Below the pieces are notes generated by a model. The model worked only from the letters and a program-made list of their open reading frames with translations, was not told where the DNA came from and made no database searches. This document shows, one piece after another, positions 44,493 through 55,029 of a stretch of DNA of 64,000 bases; position 1 is the first letter of the stretch, and each line of letters begins with the position of its first letter. The position numbers were made by a program, and so were the translations under genes. Origin of the DNA: Pelobates cultripes (lineage: Eukaryota; Chordata; Amphibia; Anura; Pelobatidae); contig OW240920.1 in assembly GCA_933207985.1 (NCBI GenBank), positions 132,807,414 to 132,871,413 of the forward strand, read 5' to 3'.

Positions 44493-46595
44493 TATCTTCC
44501 CCCTCCAGGGGAAACTATCCAGACCCCAGACTTCCAATCGGTCTGGGTCTGTGATAGTCTGGTGACCTTTCGCAAAAGGTGTAGTTGTCCAGACTGCCTC
44601 CTGCCACAAGTGCCCATTTGTACATCCAGTGTCCTGCGGGGAAAAAACCTGGATGCACTTCCCCCTGGTTGGACCAAGTACGCACTGGGGATGGAGGGCA
44701 CAATTCCCCTCTCTAGGGGTCTCATTCTTGCCGCTGGGGAGAGGGACCAGCTGTCCCTTCTCCCTGTAACCCATATTGCCGCTGGGGATAGACACTTTCC
44801 TCTCCCTGGACCTCACCCTGTGCTCGATGAGGCCAGCTGTGCTCTTCCCTGTAGCCAGCGCTTCAGCTGGTGTGGCCTGTTTGTCGTCAGGTTCCGGAAC
44901 TAATGGGCTGGTAGGGCAGAGGCCGATTGTCTCCACTCCATGGAGAATACACTGATGCTGGGGAGCGAGACCCATTGTTTCCACTCCCTGTAACACTCTT
45001 TGCCACTGGGGAGGAGGGGTGACACACTGCTCTCCCTGGAATACACACTGCCGCTGGGAAGGACGACACACTCCACTCCCTGTACTGCACACTGCTGCTG
45101 GGGAGTGAGACTGGTTGTCTCCACTCACAATAGCTTGCACTGCTGTTGGGGGAGGAAGGATGACACACTTCTCTCCCTGTGATGCATACTGCCGCTGGGG
45201 AGAGAGACCGACGTCTCCTCTCCCAATAATATACTCTGCCACCTGTAACACACTGCCACTGGGGAGGAGGAGTGACACACTGCTCTCCCTGGAATACACA
45301 CTGCCGCTGAGGAGGAAGGACGACACCTTCCGCTCCTTGTACTGCACACTGCTGCTGGGGAGTGAGACTGGTTGTCTCCACTCCCAATAGCTTGCACTGC
45401 TGTTGGGGGAGGAAGGATGACACACTTCTCTCTCTGTGATGCATACTGCCACTGGGAGTGAGACCAGTTGTCTCCACTTCCTGTAACACCCTTGGCTGCT
45501 GGAGATTGAGGACGATACTCTCCTCTCCCTGGGTTGCACACTGCCGCTGGGGAGTGAGACCTACCATCTCCACACTCTGTAACTCACCCTGCCGCTGGGG
45601 ATGGAGGACTACACTCTCCTCTCCCTGTAACTCGGTCTGCCGCTGGGGAGAAAGACCAACCGTCTCCTCTCCCAATAATACACTCTGCCGCTGGGGAGGA
45701 AGGACGACATGATCCACTCCCTGTAGGATACACTGCAGCTGGGGGGGGAAGGACGACACGCTTCTCTCCCTGGGATGCACTCTGCTGCTGAGGAACAAGA
45801 CTGGGTGTCTGTTCCCTGGACCTCACACGGCCATTGGGGAGTAGGACTGACTGTCCCTACTCCCGGTAACTCCGACTGTAGTTGGGGAGCTGGGCCGGCT
45901 GCCCAGCATCCCTGTAGGGCCGGTGGAGAGACCTCGGTCCCATCTCCACCTGCCAACTAGGGGTCTTCCCAGGACCAGTCTATAAGGTCCCCTGTTTCTG
46001 GAGCTGGTAGTGAAACAGGGGTACAGCAGCCATGTCTCCCCACCTGGCGTGTGGAAAGTCTGGGTCAGCCACCCAGCTTTCCTGCTCTGCTTCAACGTTC
46101 TGTGGCTGAACCAAGTCTAACAGTTATACATAGACTATTTCCAGTTCCCACTCCATGGCAACTAGACGGCAGACTTCTTGTCCCAGCCCAACAGGCCCGG
46201 GCCACTGTAGTTCTCCAGCTGAACGCCCTCTGCCATCCAAGTCTCTTGCTGGACTGTGCACCACCATAACGCCCGGTATGAGTTGTCCAGGATCAGTTCC
46301 CTCTCTCCTAGGAACTCAAGGTGCTTTACCCACTCCGTCAGGGGTTGTTCCCCCAGAAGTGCCATCCGCCCTGCCACTTGTTTCCACAAGCGGTGCGCTA
46401 TACCAGGAAGGCTCTCCTTCCATTGAAACTTACTCCAGGGCATCGAACCATAGTTCTTTCTGGGCTGCATGCCTCAATTCCAGGTCACTCTCCTGCTTGG
46501 ATGTGAGTGCTGCCCAGGGGCAACATACCACATTCTTTCGAAGTCCTTGCCCATTCTTCCTCTTTAGTAGTGCTGGTTATCCCAAGGCTAGGAAG
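44493..46595 (-). mobile_element. LTR retroelement internal region with 48-bp repeats
   Basis: Upstream (minus sense) of the LTR lies a long array from about 44,735 to 45,900, then a unique stretch to 46,595 encoding RNRGPYRLVLGRPLVGRWRW and similar in broken frames. No protease, reverse transcriptase or integrase is present, so only the 3' portion of an element survives. The unique stretch near 45,850-46,020 recurs inverted at 53,747-53,933. Confidence 0.6.
44735..45900 (-). repeat. 48-bp tandem repeat (16 codons), ~24 copies
   Basis: The units read on the plus strand as CTGCCGCTGGGGAG..., then a variable core, then CTCTCCCTGTAA.... The period is 48 bp, counted from successive CTGCCGCTGGGGA words (e.g. 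near 45,590). Since 48 is a multiple of three, one minus-strand frame gives 16-residue units of the form LxPQRQCxLQGEExVG. Open frames of 399 and 303 codons cross the array in two different minus frames, so openness alone does not prove coding. Confidence 0.85.
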
Positions 46596-46748
46596 TAGGG
46601 ATCGACCGATTATTGGTCTGGCCGATATTATTGGCTGATTTTCGGTATTTTCGGCAATATCGGTATCGGCCAATTTAGATACTGGTATTGCCGATAATAT
46701 ATAACAGGACCGCAGGGCCCATTACAAGCCCGGCGGTCCTGTGGGGGC

Positions 46749-46925
46749 CAGCAGCAAGCGCTGACTTACCTTGCATTCAGCTCCCTGTGTAAATCTCGCG
46801 AGACCCGCGGCCACAGGGCATTGCCACGGGTTACCATGGCAACGCTCCACGCGGCACTAAGAGCCGCGAGATTTACACAGGGAGCTGTAGGAGCTGCTTG
46901 CAAGGTAAGTCAGCGCTTGCTGCTG
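46749..46925. repeat. Compound hairpin (27 + 22 bp perfect stems) with promoter-like motifs
   Basis: The outer arms 46749-46775 and 46899-46925 and the inner arms 46779-46800 and 46865-46886 are each perfect reverse complements. The hairpin holds TCTCGCGAGA (46794-46803), a palindrome known from CpG promoters, and GTTACCATGGCAAC (46830-46843), a full RFX X-box (GTNRCCN0-3RGYAAC). Confidence 0.85.
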
Positions 46926-47019
46926 CTGAGCCACCACTGTACTTAACAAGCCACTGGACCACCAGGGAATACTATATCCCCCCTTTTTTTTATATATTTA
47001 AAAAAATATTAAAATAAAA

Positions 47020-47625
47020 AAAATGCCCCCCCATTTTACATCACTACACAAACACACACTACACACTACACAAACACACACACACACACACACTACACAC
47101 ACACTACACAAACACACACACACTGCATTACATACACATTACACAAACACACTACAAACACACACACACTGCATTACATACACACTACACAAACACACAC
47201 ACCACAAACACTACAAAAACACAAACACACACACACACACACTGCATTACATACACACTACACAGACACACTACACAGACACACACTGCATTACATACAC
47301 ACACAAAAACACACAAACACACACTACATTATATACACACTACATTACATACACACTACATTACATACACACACACACACTGCATTACACACACACATAT
47401 ACACTCTACACAAACACACACACACACTGCATTACATACACACAAAAACACACTACACAGACTGCATTATATACATACACTACATAAACACACTACATTA
47501 TATACACACTACACACACTACATTCACTATACACACACTACCCAAACACACACTCTGCATTCACTACACACACACACACACACTACACAAACACACACAG
47601 CTCCCCTGTCTAAACACACTTCATC
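47020..47625. repeat. CA-rich array (CACTACACAAACACACAC)
   Basis: Units mix ACTACACAAACACACACAC and TGCATTACATACACACTAC. The 154-aa His/Thr-rich frame is an artefact. Confidence 0.93.
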
Positions 47626-47784
47626 CACTACATGTGGCAAGTATATTTTGTGCATTTACCTTTCGAATTAGTTTATTTATTTAAAATAGTAATGTACAGA
47701 ATATCGGCAAGATATCGGCTATCGGACTGAAAGTTTGCAGATTATCGGTATCGGCTCTAAAAAATCAATATCGGTCGATCCCTA

Positions 47785-49919
47785 ATCTGCAGGGGCTAAA
47801 GCCACAGGTGCAGACATTAAACTTGTTGCAATTCTGGCACTTACCGAAAAACTTATGTTCCACTCCAGCTTGTCTTTTAAGACCTTCTCAAATCTAGTGG
47901 TCCGGTGGGGGATTCATTGGTGGTCTCAGTGGGGAGCGTGAACTCTAGCACGCGCTCCAGGGCTAGAGTTCACTCTCGCTAGTGATTGAATTCCCCTGGG
48001 AAACTTGTTTGTGGAATTGGAAGTGGACGCACACCCTGAACAAGCCCAAGTCCTAAGACCTGCAAAGTGTCTGCAGAATAACTCCGTATCTAGTTCCTCA
48101 ATCTGCACTGAGATTAAATTTAGTCAGAGCTGCAGACACCTTTGCCGCAAAAGAACGATGGTAGTTGCAGAAAGCTGAACCCCTGTACCTGTGCCCCAGA
48201 TCCACCAGCATATGCATATATGCATCCAGGTACCCCCCATGCCCCCTCCAGGTAAACAAAGTAAAACACCAAAAGCCAAGACCAATTCTGGGATGGCTAA
48301 TTCTTATTTAGTCTTGGTTCTCAAGCCCTTAGGACCACTGAAACATCCCCATATGCATAGGTCCTATTCTCGATGACATCCTGGGAGGCATTCAGAAGTT
48401 AAGCAAGATTAACATCGTTGTCCTCCAGGATGTCCTTCTTGAAACTAGGCGGGACCACATGCGATGGGTTAATGACCGTTGGAACATGTGGTGAAAAAAC
48501 AATTACCTGGTGGAGTGGGTGAGGTTCCAACCGGGAAAGTATTGAAAGATCTAGCGAGCTTCATAGGGGAGCTACCAGATCCCACTAGGATATGGGACAT
48601 TCCAAAATATGACATCATAATTAGTGGGGGCCCACATGAGTACTGACTGGCTATCTAGTGCCAAGTGGTGAAACTATTCCATTAAAGAAAGTGACAGGTG
48701 AGGCCCTACTAGTTGCCAAGCGGCTTGAGAGGCTCTATATGTTGGGTCGAGGGGTTTTGTGGCCACCAAACGTTGTGGCGGGGTGTTGGCCTCTCTGAAA
48801 ATTAAAGCGTAAAATACAATGGGAGTGACCCGTGAGGCCCTCTCCATGCAACCATGCGAGGTGGCTAACTATGCGTTGGCCCGAGGGGCGTATACCTCCG
48901 AGTATGAGGACAGGTGTTGGCCTCACGGGACCACTAACAAAAGGCATAGAGGCCTGAAAACACATATTAATGGCCACCTAGAACCCTATGAGCCAGTAAA
49001 ATTCTAGTTAAAAAAAAGGTAATGATTTGTGAAATGATATGTGGTAACATGATGTACCTGAGAGTGTAAAACTGAAAGTAGATAGTACTTTTGGAGTAAT
49101 AAGGTATGAAGTGTAACTTGATAGAGCATAAGGCTTCTGGAGAAAGCACGCAAAACGCTCTAACACTTCAATTGGAAACGTGAAGTGTTCCCTAGAATAA
49201 CTGTTCGTCTGTAACAGTGCGAAAGCATGCAAAGTGGAGCCTAAATGTACGAAAGGAGCCAAACCAGGATCTTCGTTCATGAGTTTAACAAAGTCCCGAA
49301 AGCTCCCCTGTATTATGTATAGAAACCCGGTGTTCGTGCTTAAAGGCCTGAATGCCGCAGAAAGAAACAAATTAACATACGAACGGGTAAGTAACGAAAT
49401 AGACCCAACCCAAGATGACCCGTGGGATGCGACCGAGGCACGATGGCTAGGCCTAAAGCTTGCGGTTCAGCGGACAACTTCCGGGTCAGTCTCCTTCAAG
49501 CTGGAGCAGGAAGTGGGCTGGAAATGGTCAGTGAAAGGACAGGTAAGCTGAACAAACAGTTGTACCGGCTGCCAGATGGCAACTTGTGAGTGACCGGAAG
49601 TTGTCACCTGCACCTCACCAGACCTATAACGGTGTGACAGAAATGGTAGGAGGCCCCTCTAAATGGGAACCAAGCCCCTCCCTCAACTACAGGCCCAGCC
49701 TTAAATATATATAATTTTTTTTACATATCTGAACAATCTATACATAAAATGGCTATTTTTCACTATTGTGTATTTGCAATTTTTCTAAGATAAAAACATG
49801 CAATATAATTTTTTTAACAAATAGAACTCTGTAGTAGGGAAATTTTAAACACGTTTACTTTACATTCATTATATAAAGTTAAGGTACATGATATGTCCTG
49901 CTTTTATCTTTGCACATAG
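47785..49919. mobile_element. Degraded retroelement sequence in intron 3
   Basis: The stretch holds several moderately GC-rich blocks of transposon character. 47,893-47,985 (GGTCCGGTGGGGGATTCATT...) is an inverted copy of 51,033-51,113. 48,400-48,990 has repeated GTTGGCC..GAGGCC words. 49,380-49,650 carries a short frame (DPWDATEARWLGLKLAVQ) and TGACCGGAAGTTGTCACCTG. Class and boundaries are not resolved. The last 200 bp before the exon are plain AT-rich intron. Confidence 0.4.
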
Positions 49920-49982
49920 GATGATTTTATAAGTCTTCATATGGAATGTCATCGACATCATTCCTTTGACAAGAAACTGGAG
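49920..49982 (+). CDS. Type I membrane protein, exon D: cytoplasmic
   Basis: The exon has acceptor TCTTTGCACATAG and donor GAG|GTAAGTTG. It is 63 nt, phase 0-0, and reads DDFISLHMECHRHHSFDKKL then E. It follows the transmembrane exon (phase 0 end) across a 17.6-kb intron. The peptide is charged and His-rich with no known motif. Confidence 0.62.
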
Positions 49983-50581
49983 GTAAGTTGTGGCTAGTCA
50001 GTGCAGGACTAGTGCAGTTCATTTAGTAACATAATAATGAGATGTTTTAAATGTAAACTAACAGTCATATTTATAAAAGCAGAATCTCAAGGTGAATCTG
50101 AGACTGGTCCATTACAGCTTAAAGAATACCACAGTCTGAATTTCACTTACTGCAATATCTGCTTATTCACAAACAGGGAATAGTGGTGAATTGAAAAAGA
50201 TATGAGCATAGTAGAAACCTCAAAAAATCAGAGGACAACCAATTCAAACATTTTATTATAGTTTTTATCCAAAAAATGTGCAAACCTTTCAAATGCCCTA
50301 CTAGTGTTATGCTATGCTCTTTGATATACTTGCTCAAGCTGTTGGGATATTGCAATCATGGTTGTATCTTTATGATCAAAAAAAATAAATAAAGAATAAA
50401 AAAAAATATGAAAACCTGAAAAGGCATTAACCTATTAGAGGATAGCCCTCTAAACTGTGTACAACAATATGTATATCAATACACAAATTTAAAAAAGTTT
50501 AACTTACATGATATTTTCTATTTTATAGTAAAAGTATTTCAGTAATCCCTGTATATCTTCCCAAAAGATTAGATTGAGAGT
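49983..50581. other. AT-rich intron sequence
   Basis: Start of intron 4. No repeat end or exon is seen. Confidence 0.6.
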
Positions 50582-51520
50582 CAGGGCCGGTGCAAGCATA
50601 TTTTGCCGTCCCATTCGCGCCACCCACACATGCAGACTAACAAACACACTGACTCAGGCAAACTAACGCACACGCGCTGATCCATAAACACACACTGATC
50701 CATGCAGAGACACACACAGAGACACAAACAGACCCATGCAGACACAGTGGCGGATCCGGGGGGGGGGGGGCAAAGGGGCAATTGCCCCCCCCCCCCGAGA
50801 AATCCGCCGGTCTCCCTCTCCCCTGCCAGGACATGCAGGTGCTAGCCCTGCTATGTGCCTGCGGACCGGGGAGGGAGATCAGAGATCTCCCTCCCCGGTC
50901 CGCAGGCACCGTGCTGGCAGCCGGCAGGGGAGGGAGAGGGAGGACCCGGGAGCTCAACCTGCAGCTCCTCCGGGTCCTCTTCTCTCGAGATTTGGAGCGT
51001 TACCGCGGTTACCACGGCAATGCTCCAAATCTAGCGAGAGTGAACTCTAGCCCTGGAGTGCGGGCTAGAGTTCACGCTTCCCACTGAGACCACCAATGAA
51101 TCCCCCACCGGACCACCAGGGAACAGGGAACACACACACACACTGCCCCCCACACACACACACACAGCCCCCCCACACACACACACACTGCCCCCCACAC
51201 ACACACTGCCCCACACACACACACACACTGCCCCCATACACACACTGCCCCCCATACACACATACTGCCCCCCATACACACACACTGCCCCCATACACAC
51301 ACACTCTCTACACTGCCCCCATACACACACTGCCCCTTTACACTGCTGTCCCATACACACATTGCAACTGTTACACACACACATACACTGCATCTCTGAC
51401 ATACACTGCCGCCCTCACACACACACACTGCACCCCTTACACATTGCACCACTCACACACACCACTGCTCCTATGCCCTACTACAGCCCCATTTCCCAGC
51501 AGACCTTAGGTAAGTTGTCA
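50582..51520. mobile_element. Nested hAT-like debris with palindrome and CA array
   Basis: CAGGGCCGGTGCAAG (50582) and CAGTGGCGGATCCGGG (50745) are two hAT-type left ends. They are followed by GC-rich sequence with a perfect 26-bp palindrome, a second hairpin around AGATTTGGAGCGTTACC/GGCAATGCTCCAAATCT, and a CACACACTGCCCCC array (51,125-51,480). Right termini were not found. Confidence 0.55.
50855..50909. repeat. Perfect 26-bp inverted repeat with 3-nt loop
   Basis: 50855-50880 and 50884-50909 are exact reverse complements around AGA. The arms are GC-rich (GTGCCTGCGGACCGGGGAGG...). Confidence 0.93.
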
Positions 51521-51640
51521 AACTGTTCTTAAACGATTTGACTACTTACTCTGGGAGGGGGTCCCGGCACTATTGACACCATAACCACTACACTGAGCTG
51601 TAGTGGTTATTGTGTCTGGATTATTTCTTTAAATAACCCA
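51521..51640. mobile_element. MITE end (ACCACTACACTGAGCTGTAG)
   Basis: ACACCATAACCACTACACTG...TAGTGGTTATTGTGTCTGGA is a palindromic end of the family also seen at 35.5 and 55.75 kb. Confidence 0.5.
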
Positions 51641-51759
51641 CAAGTGCCCCTCCCAAGATCAGGCTCTGGATCCGACACAGTAACCCGTGCAGATACAGAC
51701 ACAGACACAGACACACACAGACAAACACACACACACACACAAACACACACAAACGGGTG

Positions 51760-53746
51760 CTGGAGTGAGCAATTAAAGCGTCTTCTTGCTGCTGCCTCAA
51801 TGATGTCTGGGAGAGGGGCCTGGCTCTTAAGGCTGTGGATGCCGCCGGATACATTAAAGGATATAACTTCTGGGTGAAAGTAACAGCATCCCAATCAAGT
51901 GTCCTGACATCTGACACCCTTTTGGAAGAAATTGGGCAGAACAACATTACCATCTTAGCGGACAGTTGCTTAAGCACCAATTCCCAATTCAGATACCAAG
52001 ACGTCAAGAACTGTAACACCACATTGACATCCCCAAAGGCAGAGAACCTAGCCGGAGGATGTCGAGCAAGACGAATCTTCTTGAGGAGACGACACACGAA
52101 AGGATGTCTCCTGACCGGAGCGCCACCTTTGCCCCGATGTCCCACTAAAATAGCTGAACAGAACAAATTGATGGTGCGATATGCCTTCCCTGACTCAAAC
52201 ATGCCAGTAAGGAACCCCAAATCATATGTAAATCCAAAGATATGGGATCCATCGCTCATCCCACGCACCAACCAGACCACAGTCACCACGATGAGCGACA
52301 GGCAGATCGAGTTCCGGTGCCCATGTGTTGTTGAGGAGGTGGAGGAGTTGCCTGCTGAACATCCACGATAGTCCAAGGTCCACAGAAAGGAGCCACACCA
52401 CCAGATGTAGGAGATCCTGTTCCACTAAACTGTGCAAGTTCCCATCCGGATCCAGGAGGGCAGGGACGTTCGGAATCAAACGTGGGCAGTCGATCGCCGT
52501 TTCCAGTAACCGAGGGTACCACGACTGTGACCTCCACAGAGGAGTGACCAATACCATTGAACAATTCTGTCAGACCAGCTTCGAGAGCGTGTGAGCAATC
52601 AAGTTGAACAGAGGGAAGGCATATAGCTGAGCGTCAGGCCAAGTCTGAAGGAACGCATCCGAGTCTGGTCTTCAGCTGTAAAACTTTAGTAGCTCAGTGT
52701 TTAGCCAGGACACAAACAGATCCACTTCAAATGGTCCCCAACACTGCTCTATACCTTGGAATGCCGATGCGTGTAAGATCCAATCTCCAGAGTCTCTCGA
52801 ATACTGTGAATTCCAATCAGCCCACGAATTGTCCAAGCCTGGGACATGCTCCGCTGTCAGAGACGTTGTGGTGTAGACAGAATTGACAGAAATCCTTTGC
52901 CAAGATTGCCAATACCCTCGTCAGTTCGTGCGACCGGTGTCACTAACGCCATCGGTGAAAACTGGCGTCGGATTCGATCCCTACATCTGGAACGGACCCA
53001 AAAATGGCTCTGCTGTTCCAAGCCTCCATTTGCACAAGCCACCAGATCAACTAGTTTCTGGACTCGGTGTCCAACTGCAGTCTCGACTCGTAGGAGTGAC
53101 CTGATCGGAGGTAGGAGCCTTTGAGATGTTGAAGGGCCTGATAGCGTAGAGGCCCCGGAAAAATAGCCTGAATGGAAGCCACGAGTAGGCCCAGGATCCT
53201 TGCCAACTGTCTGAGTGACAGATCCAAAGCTCGAAGGGCTCGCCTGAGTTCCTTCTTTATGACTTTTATTTTGGGTTCCGGGAGATACAGGAACTGCTGG
53301 ATAGAGTCCACCCGGAAAGCCAAGAATTCTATGGATTGCGCTGGGGTCAGCACCGACCTTTCCCAATTGATCAGGAAACCCAAGTTCTGAAGCAAATTGG
53401 TTGTCCAGGTCACATGTAACTGAAGCTGATCCCGCGACTGGGACATGATCAGGATGTCGTCCAGATAGATAATCAACCAAACACCCCATGTGCGGAGGAA
53501 AGACATTACCGGTTTCATAACCTTGGTGAAACACCAAGGAGCTGATGAGAGACCGAATGGTATACATGTAAACTTCCAATGTTTTCCTCGTCAGGTAAAA
53601 TGGAGAAAATGTCTGTGTTCCATGGTGATTGGAACCGGGAAATACGCGTTCCGTAAGTCCAGTTTGTTCAACCAGCCCGACGTCTGGAGAGATAATCGGT
53701 CCAGCACCTCAGGAGCAGTACCTGTCCTCCAGAAACTTGGCTGCGG
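51760..53746 (-). pseudogene. DIRS-type retroelement remnant: reverse transcriptase + tyrosine recombinase
   Basis: Minus-strand reading order: LDLRNAYFPVPI and HWKFTCIPFGLSSAPWCFTK (about 53,690-53,520), then IIYLDDILIMSQSRDQ (about 53,460), then EFLAFRVDSI and LPEPKIKVIKK. YLDD is the reverse-transcriptase active site, and the flanking pattern is that of DIRS elements. Later come a tyrosine-recombinase-like region with APVRRHPFVCRLLKKI, LVLKQLSAKMVMLFCP and SSKRVSDVRTLDWDAVTFT (about 52,150-51,870). A tyrosine recombinase in place of an integrase defines DIRS (family knowledge). It is broken by a TGA between the LRNAYF and FGLSSAP blocks and by several frame changes. Confidence 0.78.
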
Positions 53747-53933
53747 TATCCCCTGTTTCCCAATCAGCTGCAGAAATAGGGGATCCTATAGACTAGTCCT
53801 GGGAGGAACCTCAACTTGCAGGTGGAGATGGCACCGAGATCTCTCCACCGGCCCTACAGGGATGCTGGGCAGCTGGCCCAGATCCCCAACTACAGCTGGA
53901 GTTCCCGGGAGTAGAGACAGTCGGGAGTAGAGA
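53747..53933 (+). mobile_element. Fragment of the 48-bp-repeat LTR element, inverted copy
   Basis: CCCCTGTTTCCCAATCAGCT..., CTATAGACTAGTCCTGGGA and ACCGGCCCTACAGGGATGCT are the reverse complement of 45,850-46,020 with divergence. It abuts the DIRS remnant on one side and the duplicated segment on the other. Confidence 0.65.
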
Positions 53934-54452
53934 AATCTGAATGGGTACGTAAAAATCAGTTAAAAGATCCAAGATATTAGTCCTAATTACATAGAACTTT
54001 CAAGAACTGAAGAAATAAAAAATGTATGCTATAAGAGTTGCAATAGCTTTATTGACAGAATATAATTAAAAAGAGAATAGTCCCCTGTCTTTACTGGAAA
54101 AATGTAAATACATAAACAAATAATGGCACAAAAATATAGTGAGGGCCCAGCTATATTTGCAATAAAAGCAAAGGTTTATCCAACACTGTTGCAAACACCG
54201 GGAACAACATTGAATGATCTATTTATTAGTAATTTGATAAACTTGCTTCCTGTGTTCTCATTTAGATATGATACATTACAGGGCCCCAAGAAGTGAAATG
54301 AGAGCTGGTGGTTGATGATGTAGATCAACACAGATATATTTACGTGCAGGCTATAAGTCAATAACTGCAATTGTTGGTCCTCATAATTCTGCATATTCCC
54401 ATTGCAGTGTCAACCTCTTGCAGGCAATCATTTTATTTAATAACAAAGAACG

Positions 54453-54466
54453 CCACTAGGGGGCAG
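54453..54466 (+). promoter_or_regulatory. CTCF-like motif CCACTAGGGGGCAG (copy 1)
   Basis: Complete match to CCASYAGRKGGCRS, with extended context CGCCACTAGGGGGCAGTGG. The same motif in the same orientation is at 61183-61196. Sequence match only; occupancy is not known. Confidence 0.5.
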
Positions 54467-55029
54467 TGGAGGAGTCCACCACCTAGGTCTGTGTGCATTG
54501 TAATGCCGCTGCTCATGGAATAATATAATAATAAAAAAAAAAAAAAAAAGAATGGCCCTGTCTCCGCCTGCTTGATGCTAGCTAGACCGAGGCCTAATTA
54601 TCTTAAACGTAATTATAAGCCCATTAATTTAGTATTAAAATAATTATCTTCTAAAGGAGTGGAACTGTGGTTATTTGTTTTGATAGAATCAAGCCTTTTT
54701 AGTTGCTGTTTAGGGTTTAATTACACTGTTAATGTGTTTATATTTTCAGATGATCATTAGTGTTGGTATTAATTGAAAACTAAATTGTTAAGGAATCCAT
54801 ACCTGTTATAACTAAGAGGTTAGTCCTCCAAGTGGTCTCAGAAATCTCCACTTTGTTTAATCCATACAGGAAAACCAAGACACTCCAATCACAAGGCCTG
54901 CAAGAATACATTCGTCTAGCTTTTCTCTGGTAAGTATCGAATGGATTCAGGTTGCAAATATGGCATTGCCAATTGGAGTGGATGGTAGTCAACATGGTAT
55001 GGAGATATGTAATATGTTAAATCGCCACG

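Larger units (their letters stand above)
46596..47784. mobile_element. DNA element with TAGGGATCGACCGAT termini
   Basis: The terminal inverted repeats are TAGGGATCGACCGATTATTG and CAATATCGGTCGATCCCTA. Sub-terminal ATCGGCCGATA-type words (GGCAATATCGGTATCGGCC, GATTATCGGTATCGGC) recur at both ends. Flanking 8-mers CTAGGAAG and ATCTGCAG do not match, so no target duplication is claimed. It interrupts the LTR element. It contains a long GC-rich hairpin (46,749-46,925) and a CACTACACAAACACACAC array (47,020-47,620). No transposase is seen. Confidence 0.75.

Noticed and set aside
44340..45539. 399-codon minus-strand frame as a host gene
   Set aside because: It crosses the 48-bp array and runs into the LTR, and the array is open in more than one frame. 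It belongs to the retroelement at most.
47023..47487. 154-aa His/Thr-rich frame
   Set aside because: It is an artefact of the CACTACACAAACAC array.
46596..47784. Target duplication for the TAGGGATCGACCGAT element
   Set aside because: Flanking 8-mers CTAGGAAG and ATCTGCAG do not match, so the superfamily was left open.
51096..51509. His/Thr/Pro-rich 137-aa frame
   Set aside because: It is an artefact of the CACACACTGCCCCC array.
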